A DNA stretch of 64,000 nt from Zoroaster sp. YZ-2022 (lineage: Eukaryota; Echinodermata; Asteroidea; Forcipulatida; Zoroasteridae): NCBI GenBank assembly GCA_029582265.1, contig CM055828.1:7645902-7709901 (forward strand). The letters run 5' to 3'. The translations under genes were made by a program, and so were the position numbers. Positions 28,801-37,570 of the stretch are shown one piece after another. How positions within the stretch are numbered: the stretch's first letter is position 1; each line of letters starts with the position of its first letter. A model generated the notes under the pieces. It worked only from the letters and a program-made list of their open reading frames with translations. It did no database searches and was not told the DNA's origin.

Positions 28801-31800
28801 AGTAACAAATCAATCAATAATTAAATCAAATCTTAAAGGGTTCACCAGCATTTCCATATCTTGGCTGAATACTGTAGGCAGTGGATGAGTATCACCATCA
28901 CTTTTTTGTAAAACACTTTTGTAGCTGCTGTTTTAATAACCCTAACCACTCCCAAATCCTGCAAAATCCTCCAAGAGGCATTTTTTGGGAAAAATACAGC
29001 GCTGTTGGAAACTGGTACTTTCACCTCTTCAAATGGGGCAAAATTACTACCTGGCAAGAAGTAAAGTGCTGAATATGAAAAATCAACGAAAATGCATGGT
29101 GCATTTTGAAGATAAGGGCATTCTTCCAAAAGTGCACTGATGGATTTTGGAGGATTCAGGAAGGTTCCTAGCCAGAATACCTACGGGGTTAGCAGAGCTG
29201 CCAACCAGTACGATTTTGTCGTATTTTGTACGATAAAACGATTAAAATACGACATTACGATATACATGTAAAAAATACGATTTCTTAAAAAAATACCAAC
29301 TAAAAAATTATATTGCCTGGTTACTACTTCTTTCCGTCCGCGCGCACAAACCTTACGGTATTTTTCTGCAGGAGAAAACAATTAAGCTCCAAAAGCCGGA
29401 GAAAGGCATTTCTTGTAGTTGTTACCGATCGCACCCATACTGTTGATGAAACAAAGTACTGGCTGGATTCCTACTTGGCAGCCTAACGATTTTTCCTATC
29501 TGCTGAATTCCAACATTATGTAGGAATTCAGCCAATAAAAAAATTAAATGTAGTACATATGCCGTGTAACAAATTTTCCTATTGGCTGTCTGCCTCGAAC
29601 CTAATTACCATGCACGCAAGCGATTTTAATGTGGGTTTCCCAGTACTGCTTGGGTACCAATTGATACACATGTTTACTACACGTTTTGGTTTTATGGGCA
29701 CCAGCGGTAAGCCAATTTTGCCGTCTTTTTACGTCAACTGGAATAGCTTTTTAACGTTTGTTTGCATTTATAACAACAGCAAAAAGATTGTTTTTTTTCT
29801 CGTCTAATGTTGGCATTTGTTATGCAAGATATAATGAAGGGCACGGCAATTTCTTGCCGTGAAATGTCACAGTGATTTTAGGGGCATCGCTGACCGACGG
29901 CAATTTCGAGGCCTGCATGTGTGCTGAGTGTACATTATCGCTCGCATGCGTGCACCACGTGTTGTGTTAAGTACGTGACTGTGTACTATACTGTACTGGC
30001 TGTGCATGCATGCAGCGTATGTGATCAACATGGCGACCTCCGTGAGGTGATTTTCGTCGTGCGAGGTGCAAGGTTTTTTTGTCTTTCATCAACATCGGTA
30101 TTGTTTTTATTAAGAATACGATTTTTGTGTTAAAAATAGTATTTTGGGGGATTGTGAATACAATTTTTTTTGTCTGCTGGGGTTGGCAGCTCTGGGTTAG
30201 GGTTTTAAGGGAACATACGACCTTGTGTCTACTGGATCTTACCCTGGTTTAATCTTTGCTGCCGAACGAATTGGATGAACATCTGACTGGAGACTCTTTT
30301 CTTTTTTTTTTTTTAAGGGGGGAGGGTCCTAACAAAATTCCATAAAATAAATCAACAAAACTTTGAAAATGGCAACTTTGTTATTGAAATTTTAGTGGAT
30401 TGACAAATGACTGTCTAGTCAATGGTTCGATATTTCCTTGAGATGAACCAAAATTTAAGTTTACGGTGAATTGCTAGTCAGACAGGTGGGTCCCATAGTC
30501 TGTTCCAAGAAGATGACTGAAGAGTAGCTTCCTTTGGGGTGAATTGGTCTGGGCAAGACTAACCCTGGGCTAGACTAAACCTGGGCTAGACTAACCCTTA
30601 CCATAGACAGCTTCATTAAACATTTGATTTTCCCCACTGTCTCCTTGTCTAGATCTCGGCTCAGGAAAGCAGACGGAAGAAGAAGGAATACGTGGAAGCG
30701 CTGGAAAGGAAGTGAGTTTTTAAATATATGCACTAGACAATACCTCTCTGTCCAAGTCTGGCTTAAGACCTATGTGTCATACATGATAAGGATATGTGGA
30801 AGTGGGATCGTTTGTCAGTCCAATGTTGTCTGTCTGTTTTGTCTTACACTAAGGGAGGAGGGCCAATGTCATGGTACAGCCAAGCCTTTGAGAAGCCCAG
30901 CCAGGCCCGGGCTTTGCCCAGGCCTTGGGGCCTGTATAATCCCCTAGCTGAGCATAAAAGACCCTTTACTAAGGAATAGATCTCAAATAGCTCTTAATGT
31001 TAACACAGACTTGACTGACACCTCAGCTATCATTTGTTCACAACTGCAGCCATTATAATGAGCTCTGCTTGGCTGGGCTAGGCCTTCCTGGTACTGTATT
31101 GTAATAGGATTAGGACTCACAAAAGACAGATTAGGAGGCCAGGTAGCCTGGGCCTGGCCTGGGGTCTCAAAGGTTTGGCTGTACCATGACTTTGGCCCTC
31201 CTCCCTAAAGCATACCAAACTGAAGCAAATGCTTGCGGGGATATGTCTGTTTCACCATCCCTTTTCATGAAATCACTTAGCGAGTTCTCACTTAACCACT
31301 TTATTATGTACTCTTATTTATAAAAATACTATAATTATATTGTAATTTTGGAAATAAATGTTATTGATATGAAAAAAAAATCAAATGAATCACAAGGGAA
31401 ACTGACCATGTACTATAAAAAATATATTGTTAAATGGAGTGACTCCAAAACAATGTTGTATTAAGTTGGACATCATTTTGTAACTGTCACACTTTATTGG
31501 TCTGTTGGGTGTCCATCATACAACGATTCGACTTGGACCTTTATCAACAAGCAGCCATTTTGGTTCACTCACCCTCCTACTATAGCTGCACTTTAGTGGC
31601 AAGTAGCTGCAGAGGTCAAAACCAGTCAACTGCCTGTTTTGACTGTTGGCCCAAATGTGCACACAGGGGCATTTTTTGACTGGTTTTGACTGTCATTTTG
31701 ACCACCCTGAACAATATCAGACAATGCTTTTACCAGTCAAAAACGGTCGACTCATTTTGACCTGTAAATGTACTTACTACATGTAAGGTTTGACAGTGTT

Positions 31801-34800
31801 CGACTTTTAAGTGCACTAGATATACCTTGGCAAGTATATCAACATTTTGACTGATTTTTGACCCTTGCAGTCACAGGAGGGTTAAGGTACATGTAATTTT
31901 CTGTCGGAATCAAAGTAAGGCTTGTGTCCAAAATAGACGGGTTCCTGTGATGACTCATAGGGGATTTTTAAGTGGCAGTCGGGGAGTAAGACGTGGAAAG
32001 GATCTATGCTATCGTGTCATCGTGATATAATTTTTCAGAATGGAATCGTACACACAAGAAAACTCGGACCTCAAGCGGAAACTGCAGTCAATGGAATCGA
32101 CGAACAAGACGCTGGCAGCCCAGCTGCAGAAACTGCAGAGTATCGTCAACAAAGTGACCAAACCCCTCAAAGCCAACTCAACCCAATCTGGGACTTGCTT
32201 AATGGTAAGCAGAATCGATATGTGTTATCCCCCAATCGGGACCCGTTACCCCTCAATCGGGGGCATCTTATCCCTCAATCGGGGGCATCTTATCCCTCAA
32301 TCAGGGGGCATCTTATCCCTCAATCAGGGGGGCATCTTATCCCCAATCAGGGGGCATCTTATCCCCAATCAGGACCTGTTATCCCTTAATCAGGGGCCTG
32401 TCATTGGCCATCCGGGCCCTTTTAACGTGTAACATTTTAAGCCATTATACACTAATTGAAAATTTTGCCAAAACTGCTTCTAAAAGTATCCTTACTTTCT
32501 TTGAATCCAGATATACATTAAACAACCAACCTTGCGATAGGCAAACGGTATCATTAGACAAGAATTCCATCAGTTGATCAACTTTGTTTGTGTTTTTGTT
32601 GCTGCATTTTCTCCTGCTTTTGTTGGCCAATAAGCCCCTTGGCATGCTTCATATATTTTGATGTTTTTGTTTTTTCATCCTAGCACGAACCTGGGCATAA
32701 GGTTTGGAGGTAATCCCCTCCCTATAACGACCAAGATGTCAATCCTCGTCCTCTTTGTAGATTTTTTACAGGTTGAGTATTCGGGCCAATATTTCTTTCA
32801 ACATTTCTTCCATCTTTTGTTCAACTCTTTATCTTTTTGTTGTTTGGTTGTTGGTTGTTGGTGGTTGGTTGGTTTGTTTTTAGTTTGTTTTAGTTTGTCT
32901 GTTTGTTTAAAAATAGGGATTCGTTGGGTGTGAATTTTAAATGAATTTTACGGAGGCAGTGGCCTCTGTTGCCCTGGTCCTGGTCTTGGTGCTCCTTTTA
33001 AAATGATCTCAGAGACACTTCAAAAGAAGTTCCCTTCACCAAGTAAAAATTGCTTTGCCCCTTTTTAAGAATGAAATTCCAGGCTTGGGAGTTCATTCCT
33101 GGCTTGTTATCAGAAAGGGAGAGGAACTGTTTAATCCTGACATTATTATAATCATTTAGTTTAGTAGAGTCATATTGCTCTGCTCAAAGACTTTTATGTT
33201 CTTTATTTTCTCTCTCCATTTATGGAAGCATTTCTTTGGTGATGGTCTCTCGTTAATGCAAAGGCTTTTAACATTATTTCTGGAGGGAAAAAAACTTAAT
33301 CATTAGTTTGTTTATAGGTTGATGAAATTCTTGCGCCGGGTGATAAACAATTGATTTTAATTTTGCCCTACACCGACGTGTGTGTATACTTGGTGCTTTC
33401 CGAGTGTCTGTTCCGAGTGTCACTATAAATATCGTGGAACCCGCTGCTATATAGGATTCTAACCAGCCAATCGTCATCGGGCAAGCTCGGTGGTCGCGAG
33501 GTTAAGATGTCTGCACTAGTAAGCAGGAGGTCATGGGTTCGAATCACGCCCGAGTCGCCTGTGAAGTTTTTTTCTCACAGACACTCGGAAAACACTGAGT
33601 ATGCAGTGCTATACACACGTCGGTGTAGGGCAAAATTAAATCAATCATTAGTTTGTTGTTTTCATTGGAACAGTGATAATTTCCTTTTAAGAAAGGGAAA
33701 ACGAAAAGCTTTCAAAGCTTTTTTTCACAAATAATTGTCATTTTTTGGTTGATCAGTAAATAAGTGCCTAAATGAATTTACGACCCACAAAAAATTCATT
33801 TTGGTACACATTTACTGTTAATATTTTGGGGATAAACACCTGCGTATACATTCTGATTTCTCTCTCTGTTCTATGGTTTCTTGGGCAGAGTAGTATGACT
33901 TCTGTAATTTGTGATGTAAATAGATTAACATTCATATAAATATTATACACATTTGTTGACGGTACAGCAGACAGTGTTTGCGACATCATCGGCGATCAGT
34001 GCTAAGCATTAGCACTGTGTTGGGACTCGATAATCAAGAGTCACCGACGGATAATCATTTTGGCAATATCTCTAAAAATAAACAAGTTTTTATCCCATTT
34101 TTGTGTCGTTTCTACAGGTGCTTGTGCTATGTTTTGCAGTCTTCCTCGGTGGCTGGTCCCCGCAGTCCCTATTCGGCAACTCCAATCTTCCCAAGACACC
34201 CTCCCCGCACCGACCAATGTATGGCCCTCTACCCAGTAGCTATTACCTCAACAAATACCGCATGCATTACCATGATAACATGAACAAGGAGGCCAAGATG
34301 GCTGGCCAGTCTGGCGCCCCCTATGGACCGGAACCGTCAAATTTAGCCAGTGATCCGTACTCAAGCCCAAGCAGTAAGTGTTAGTGGAAACCTAGACTGG
34401 TCCCCTGTCTATGTCCTAGCAAGGATATAGACAGGCTCCAGGCGTACCACTCAAGGGATTTCATTGGATACGTTAACGCGTTGTGCCGAAGATCTGATGT
34501 CACGCTTCGAGGCTTGCGCGCTAGCTACTAACCAAGGTCAAAGTTGAACAACGGGGAAAATATGGCGGCTGCACGGCCAGGATCTGGCGTAATTCATGCA
34601 CCTCTAGCTCAACGCGTGACGTCAGATCTTCAGGCTAGTGGAAACCAGTCTTTCAAAGCCCTTGCTAAATTTAGCTAAAAGCTTATTATGTGTGTACATA
34701 ACCCATTGAGGATCAATAAAAAAATCAAATAAAAAATAGTTAGAAGATTAAATTTATGAAAAGTGGAGTTAATTTATCAGTACGTTTGTTTGGGAAAACC

Positions 34801-35397
34801 GAGTAATTTCAAGTTCAAAGTGGATTTCAAAATTTGTCACACATGTCAGTCACTAGAGGGCAGTGTTGTACCCTGTAGCAGACAGTATGTCAATCAACCA
34901 TGTTTTTTAGTGTCTGCTGATCAATTTTGATTTGCCTAATTATTTGCCTAATTAGTAATTTTTTTTGGCCAAAGTATTCTATTTTGCCTATTTGGAATAT
35001 CAAAATGTCATGAAATCTAAATTTTTACAGCATTCCTTCATGTTTAATGATTAACGTTTTTATTTTTTTTGTTTCAGTGCGTTCGTCCCGAATGCTTTTC
35101 TCCTATGATGATGAACCGAACCAGATGCCGCCCAAAGACTACCCATTCATGGAACGGATGAACCCTGTCGAAAACAATCTGCCGACCATGGCCGAAATTG
35201 GCGCACCATATCAAAAGCCTGCCCTGCAGAACCCAGTCGCCCACATGGCAGCCTCTGGGGCATTCCTCGACAACCAGGGGTCACATGGCGAGGTGCCTTT
35301 ACTCGGGGACCTCCAAGCTGTGATGCATCCAGACATTGCGGCTCAACTGGTTGCCATGAATTCACTGACACGGCTGAACAACTCCAAAAATAAGTAA
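539..35397 (+). CDS. CREB3L: CREB3L1/CREB3L2-like ER-membrane bZIP transcription factor, nine exons
   Basis: Exons 539-628, 23156-23345, 23576-23821, 25391-25572, 27953-28099, 30653-30711, 32039-32204, 34118-34373 and 35078-35397 join in phase to 551 aa. Acidic N-terminus; [10 protein letters not shown] motif in exon 2; two LIKSEP/IKIKLEP sumoylation-like sites in exon 3; LPPTPPSS at 182-189, which matches the FBXW7 phosphodegron known in human CREB3L1/L2. The basic region is about 273-300 ([15 protein letters not shown]), followed by zipper heptads L302, Y309, L316, M323, L330 and L337. One membrane segment lies at about 357-373. R450-M-L-F fits a site-1 protease RxLx site, and N546-N-S is a luminal sequon. 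By family knowledge, the factor sits in the ER, is cut in the Golgi by S1P and S2P, and its N-terminal part activates secretory-pathway genes. Human homologues are about 520 aa. Intron 1 is 22.5 kb. CREB3L1 versus CREB3L2 cannot be separated; this is probably the pre-duplication single gene. Confidence 0.95.
1958..2126. mobile_element. AGGGRCAGT-family MITE
   Basis: TTAA (1954-1957) precedes AGGGATAATATCATCACGAT. It contains TTGCTGCTGCATAAATGAGC and GATCGTGACGATATTGTC; the right TTAA is decayed. Confidence 0.6.
4020..4110. mobile_element. Possible SINE 3' fragment
   Basis: (AAT)n followed by ACATTTGTAATGCGCCGGTA and CGCTCATGGCGCAG resembles the tail end of tRNA-derived SINEs; too short for more. 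Confidence 0.3.
6490..6577 (+). repeat. Two-copy short tandem repeat
   Basis: TATATAGCCTGCATGTTATT...GATTGTCGGTATCC occurs twice; the second copy has an extra AACA. Confidence 0.8.
7080..7477 (+). mobile_element. Family A3 MITE, decayed
   Basis: CCCTCCTGAT left and TGTAGCAGGG then TTAA (7478-7481) right. It shares CATTGAGGCCACTCCAAGCC and GGAGTGGCCTCCATGTGTAG blocks with 15248-15557. Confidence 0.6.
8535..8700 (-). mobile_element. Partial CCCTAACC-family MITE
   Basis: ACCCCAACCACCCCAAATCC, then CCTCTTCAAATGGGGCAAAA and CTGGCAAGAAGTACAGG, match the family interior. The right end is missing. Confidence 0.5.
8729..8960 (+). repeat. Dispersed repeat, AGGCCTGTGATTTCTC family
   Basis: Shared blocks GATTTTTCCCTGATTTCAG, CAAATCTCCCTTTGCCT and AAAGGGAGACCCAGGCCTG recur at 14793-15045 and 41165-41430. 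Confidence 0.6.
9576..9751. mobile_element. Palindromic hairpin element with 10-bp target duplication
   Basis: Hairpin AGACTAATTACGGTGACACC...GGTGTCACCGCAATTAGT, then the tail CACCATGCATAGCTACAAG. ACAAGAACTG flanks it (9566-9575, 9752-9761). Confidence 0.75.
10616..10738. mobile_element. AGGGRCAGT-family MITE, 3' truncated
   Basis: TTAA (10612-10615) then AGGGACAGTATCGTCATGAT; contains CAACAGGGCATGGAATAGG and TTTATGCAGCAGCACC, then the similarity stops. Confidence 0.55.
10996..11421 (+). pseudogene. Fragment of a non-LTR reverse transcriptase-like ORF
   Basis: An open frame reading [18 protein letters not shown], then [18 protein letters not shown], resembles the C-terminal end of LINE reverse transcriptases (the vlPtl.YG/YA stretch). 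It has no catalytic YxDD and is a short 5'-truncated piece, ending at a TAG near 11421. A hAT-like element sits just downstream. Similarity is judged by eye only. Confidence 0.4.
11499..11676. mobile_element. hAT-like MITE with perfect 8-bp target duplication
   Basis: Ends CAAGGGCGCAA and its complement TTGCGCCCTTG enclose 178 bp with runs of G and C. Direct repeats GTGGCTGG at 11491-11498 and 11677-11684 are the 8-bp duplication typical of hAT insertion. Confidence 0.85.
12067..12512 (-). mobile_element. TTAA-site MITE, CCCTAACC family, with internal tandem expansion
   Basis: TTAA then CCCTAACCTT at the left; AGTTAGGG then TTAA at the right (12513-12516). Inside, a 44-bp unit (GGATTCAGGTTATGTGTAAG...) is repeated three times from 12382. 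Confidence 0.6.
12943..13247 (+). mobile_element. TTAA-site MITE, CCCTCCTACT ends, family A1
   Basis: Inverted ends CCCTCCTACT and AGTAGGAGGG; TTAA follows the right end (13248-13251), TTGA precedes the left. The interior has many copies of GTCAAAA/TTTTGAC. The CCC ends with TTAA targets suggest piggyBac-type mobilisation. Confidence 0.7.
13774..14086 (+). mobile_element. TTAA-site MITE, CCCTCCTATG ends, family A2
   Basis: Perfect 10-bp inverted ends CCCTCCTATG and CATAGGAGGG, with TTAA at 13770-13773 and 14087-14090. The interior is made of repeated ACCTTTCAAAAC/GAAAGGTTTTGAAAGG motifs, different from family A1. Confidence 0.8.
14793..15045 (+). repeat. Dispersed repeat, AGGCCTGTGATTTCTC family
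   Basis: Same order of blocks as 8729-8960, ending CCATTTTTCAGGATTTTTTA; the two ends are imperfect inverted copies of TCAGGATTTTT. Confidence 0.6.
15248..15557 (+). mobile_element. TTAA-site MITE, CCCTCCTACA ends, family A3
   Basis: CCCTCCTACA left, TGTAGGAGGG right, TTAA at 15244-15247. The interior has an inverted GGCCACTCC.../GGAGTGGCC pair. Related to 7080-7477. Confidence 0.7.
17064..17217. mobile_element. Palindromic hairpin element with 13-bp target duplication
   Basis: Starts GTAAAACTTGTAGCTTTGCA, then a hairpin GACTAATTGCGGTGACAC...GGTGTCACCGCAATTAGTC. TTTATTTTACTAG occurs at 17051-17063 and 17218-17230. Same family as 53732-53996 but in the other orientation, without the inner stem. 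Confidence 0.8.
18455..18633. mobile_element. AGGGRCAGT-family MITE
   Basis: AGGGGACACTATCATCACG left, ATTTTCCCT right, TTAA at 18634-18637. The interior matches 44547-44763. Confidence 0.65.
19797..19832 (+). repeat. CA microsatellite
   Basis: (CA)n about 36 bp, followed by CAGACACACACAGACAC. A (GT)n tract also lies at 19497-19518. Confidence 0.9.
21025..21713 (+). mobile_element. Family A1 MITE interrupted by a SINE
   Basis: Same interior as the copy at 12943-13247. It is split by a SINE at 21244-21592 flanked by CATTTT (21238-21243 and 21593-21598). The ends are decayed (CCCTCCTACC, AGTAGAAGGG) and TTAA is lost. Confidence 0.7.
21244..21592 (-). mobile_element. tRNA-derived SINE
   Basis: The minus-strand head reads GTCGTGGCCGAGCGGTCTAG with the B box GGGTTCGAATCT; the tail is (TTA)n. 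The target duplication CATTTT lies within a family A1 MITE. Confidence 0.8.
22370..22631 (-). mobile_element. CCCTAACC-family MITE
   Basis: Ends CCCTAACC and GGTTAGGG; TTAA follows at 22632-22635. The interior (ATCCTGCAAAATCCTCCAAG, GGCAAGAAGTACAGGCC) recurs at 28940, 41768 and 44022. Confidence 0.65.
23861..24175 (+). repeat. Dispersed 315-bp repeat, copy 1
   Basis: Shares TTGCTGGATTGATTGGAATT, AAACGACTTTTTCACATAGG and TATACAATGTATCACGTATT with an inverted copy at 45150-45490. In CREB3L intron 3. Confidence 0.6.
24159..24245 (+). repeat. Two-copy 44-bp tandem repeat
   Basis: GCCGACCGATGGCCTAACCA...AGAATGTAGCA occurs twice at 44-bp spacing. Confidence 0.85.
24725..25345. mobile_element. Mariner-like MITE with SINE inside
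   Basis: Inverted ends CTACTCAAAAACAATTTAGG (left) and TTGTTTTGAGTAG (right) are flanked by TATA. The interior is split by a tRNA-derived SINE at about 24768-25130. In CREB3L intron 3. Confidence 0.7.
24768..25130 (-). mobile_element. tRNA-derived SINE with TTA-repeat tail
   Basis: On the minus strand it begins with a tRNA-like head (TGGCCGATCGGTTAAG A-box region and a GTTCGAAACC-like B box), then a body with GTACCTGTGAGGGTAGAG and GCTCCCTGGGGAG (plus-strand form), and ends in a (TTA)n tail. The same body is at 21244-21592. Confidence 0.75.
26366..27130. mobile_element. Large fold-back element with about 280-bp arms
   Basis: Left arm 26366-26644 and right arm 26851-27130 are near-perfect reverse complements around a 206-bp spacer. 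The outer ends read TATAAACACCTC in both directions, so a TA target (Tc1/mariner-type) is likely. Long matching reading frames on opposite strands here are only mirror images of the arms. In CREB3L intron 4. Confidence 0.75.
27523..27832 (-). mobile_element. Family A1 MITE, intact TTAA flanks
   Basis: Perfect CCCTCCTACT/AGTAGGAGGG ends with TTAA on both sides (27519-27522, 27833-27836). The interior is inverted relative to the 12943 copy. It lies in CREB3L intron 4. Confidence 0.8.
28940..30202 (-). mobile_element. CCCTAACC-family MITE split by a 1.0-kb element
   Basis: The left part 28940-29192 matches 22370-22631. The last bases GGTTAGGG reappear at 30195-30202, after an unrelated TIR element (29193-30194). 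Joined, the flanks make a normal family member. Confidence 0.7.
29193..30194. mobile_element. 1.0-kb TIR element, superfamily unassigned
   Basis: Inverted ends CAGAGCTGCCAACC (29193-29206) and its complement ending at 30194. GGTTAG is duplicated at 29187-29192 and 30195-30200. The interior has TACGATTTT-rich subterminal repeats and no long ORF. A 6-bp duplication is unusual; an IS3EU or Dada type, or a shortened hAT duplication, are possibilities. Confidence 0.7.
30549..30600 (+). repeat. Three-copy 18-bp tandem repeat
   Basis: GACTAACCCTGGGCTA units in a row, with small changes, about 50 bp before the CREB3L exon 6 acceptor. Confidence 0.7.
30851..31206. mobile_element. Short element with 50-bp imperfect inverted ends
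   Basis: AGGGAGGAGGGCCAATGTCA at the left and its near complement at 31147-31206 at the right, including CATGGTACAGCCAA. The ends continue into GC-rich CCCAGGCC repeats. The target duplication is unclear. In CREB3L intron 6. Confidence 0.55.
31572..31881 (+). mobile_element. Family A1 MITE
   Basis: CCCTCCTACTATAGCTGCAC at the left and CACAGGAGGG then TTAA (31882-31885) at the right; the interior matches 12943-13247. It lies in CREB3L intron 6. Confidence 0.7.
32227..32398 (+). repeat. Minisatellite, about 25-bp unit
   Basis: CAATCGGGGGCATCTTATCC units with 23-26-bp spacing, about seven copies. They begin 22 bp after the CREB3L exon 7 donor (32205). Confidence 0.85.
33420..33650 (+). mobile_element. 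tRNA-Leu/Ser-like SINE, second family
   Basis: GGCAAGCTCGGTGGTCGCGA (A-box region) and GGGTTCGAATC (B box) form a class-II tRNA-like head; the body ends with CGTCGGTGTAGGGCAAAATT. The segment 33317-33419 repeats the tail in inverse orientation, so two copies lie head to head. In CREB3L intron 7. Confidence 0.7.
34382..34646. other. Insert-like segment flanked by an 11-bp direct repeat
   Basis: TAGTGGAAACC at 34382-34392 and 34636-34646 frames 243 bp. Inside are an inverted pair GATCTGATGTCACGC / GCGTGACGTCAGATC, a consensus CRE TGACGTCA (34617-34624) and ATATGGCGGC, a YY1-like motif. It begins 8 bp after the CREB3L exon 8 donor. Confidence 0.45.
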
Positions 35398-37570
35398 ACA
35401 ACACCCACCTCCCCTTTGATGATAAAGCAAGAATTACCCACACCCAAACAATTGTCCCTTCTACAAAAAAAAAAAAAATTTCCTCGGCTTGAAATCTGAG
35501 CTTGATGTGGTGCCAAATACATACTGATCGCTTATTGAATAATGTCAAAGCTTGTTGACAGAGTTAGGACAAAAATTTAAGCTCCTGTTTTTATGAAATT
35601 TGAAAAATTCTCTATTGTTATTCATCCTGCCTAACTTAAATTTAAATGGAAATAATGCAGCTTATTACATATTTATTGAAACCCTTTTGAGTACAAATTG
35701 AGCTTCTGGTTTGAAATTTGGCCGTTGACAAAAACAACAACAAAATTTTAAACAGAAGGGTCAGAATAATGTGTCACAAATACCTGCCTTATTTTATATT
35801 AGTTCTTTTAGAGAAATGACAACTCAAAAAAAACCACCAAAAAACAAGCGTGGTTCAGTTTAAAATCACTGTACTGAGGAATAGGATAGGATAGGTATGG
35901 AGCTGGTCCTGTTTCATGGAGAAAAACAAATTGGCGTGTCAGTTGCATGTTGGGATAGGTATGCAGCTAGCCTGATTCATCCAATCACAGTTCACTCTTT
36001 TTTTGTGCCTTAGCTTCAGACAATCCTTGTAATTAGCATCACACGTGTTAGTGATAAGTCCCAAACTCTATTGACGTATGTGAACCGAAACAGTACTTAT
36101 TAATTATTATTAAAAATATTGACAAAAACAATGGTCGGTTTTCAGAAAGGGACTGTGAGCCATAAAGAGTAAGTGCCTTATTCATTCTGTTAGATTTATA
36201 AACAGCATATTCATAGATTTTCCTGTTAAACTTGGCTTATCCTTTACAAAGTCACCAGGATTGCGGATATACATGTACAAATATGTTCAGTTTAAGTTAA
36301 TCTGTCATTGTGATGGCAGTTGTAAATACGTTTATTTGGGAAACGGTTTATTTCCGACTTGCACTATATGCATAGGCAACTTTGAAACACAAACAGTATT
36401 GTATTGCAGGATAGTGTATTAAACAAATTATATGAAGGCAGGTGGTTTTTTTTTCGTATTTAAATTAAGAAAGTACAGTTCATGGTGGTTGAGTATGCTG
36501 TTCATCTTGTGTAATTTAAGGAAAATGAATTTAATATATAGTCACACGAACTACATGTAGACTTGACACCTTGCAGTTATTTTTATTTTCATTTTCAATG
36601 TATAATATATATTTTTTTCAATGAAGGGTCAGTACATTGCAGTATTAAATTTTCAACAATTGTGGTTTCTGAGAATGAATTTCTCAGAATGAATTTCTTA
36701 GAATGAATTTTAGGTAAGAACAGATTTTATTATGTTTCAAGGACAGATTTTATTCTAAAATTTCAGTATAAAATTTAAGAATTTTGTTGAAAGATTTTTT
36801 TTTTTTTCATTTGGTGTAAAAACGAAATCTATTCAGGATGTTACATTAGTTAGTAGTTAATTTTAATGCATTATTAAAGTAATATGCACTCAAATGTGTT
36901 ATTTATTTGATGCTTTGTGGTCTTCCATTCTAAACATGTACACTTTAAGGCTCAACAATTTCTAAATAACTGCCATATTTTGCAACATTAGCAAATTGTT
37001 AATAATTAAACGGCATCAAAAGGCTTCTGTCCTTGTTTACGTGAAGCAAAACGGGATATATTTTTTCTGTAGAACTACCTAATGTAAATAACATAGCATT
37101 ATAAAAAGGTATGTTCACAGTTATTTAAGGGCAACTTTGGTTTGTAATGCATGAGCTCAGTGCAGATTTCTTTTGATTCAAATATTTTTTTCCTTTTTTT
37201 TGTGTTGTTTTAGAACTTGTATTTCAACATTTATTGGTTTATCACTGCAACAAATAATTCAAATTTGTTCTTAATATCATGGTTTCTTTTGTAGCTAGTT
37301 AACTTTGTTCCCAATTACATGAATATTTTTTATGTAAACCGTTTTCCTTTTGTAAATAAAATATTAAATAAAACTATTTAAACAAAAAATAGCACATTAA
37401 ATTAAAACGCCAATTCCCGTACAAACCAGTAAACTGTATATATATATATATCAATGCCATCAATATGCTTAATAGCTAATGTAATGAAGAAACACACCAA
37501 ATGGTGTTTTTAAGTAAGAAAAATCTGTATTTTCTTGCAAATTGTGAAAATAAAGAAAAAAATTAATATT
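35398..37570 (+). other. Probable CREB3L 3'UTR with candidate poly(A) signals
   Basis: After the TAA at 35395-35397 come about 2.1 kb of AT-rich sequence free of the repeat families that crowd the introns, consistent with a long 3'UTR. AATAAA hexamers occur at 37355-37360, 37367-37372 and 37549-37554. Which is used cannot be told without transcripts. Confidence 0.5.

Noticed and set aside
33479..33560. Possible functional tRNA gene
   Set aside because: The A and B boxes belong to a multicopy SINE with a conserved non-tRNA body; copies at 46.2-46.6 kb show the same structure.
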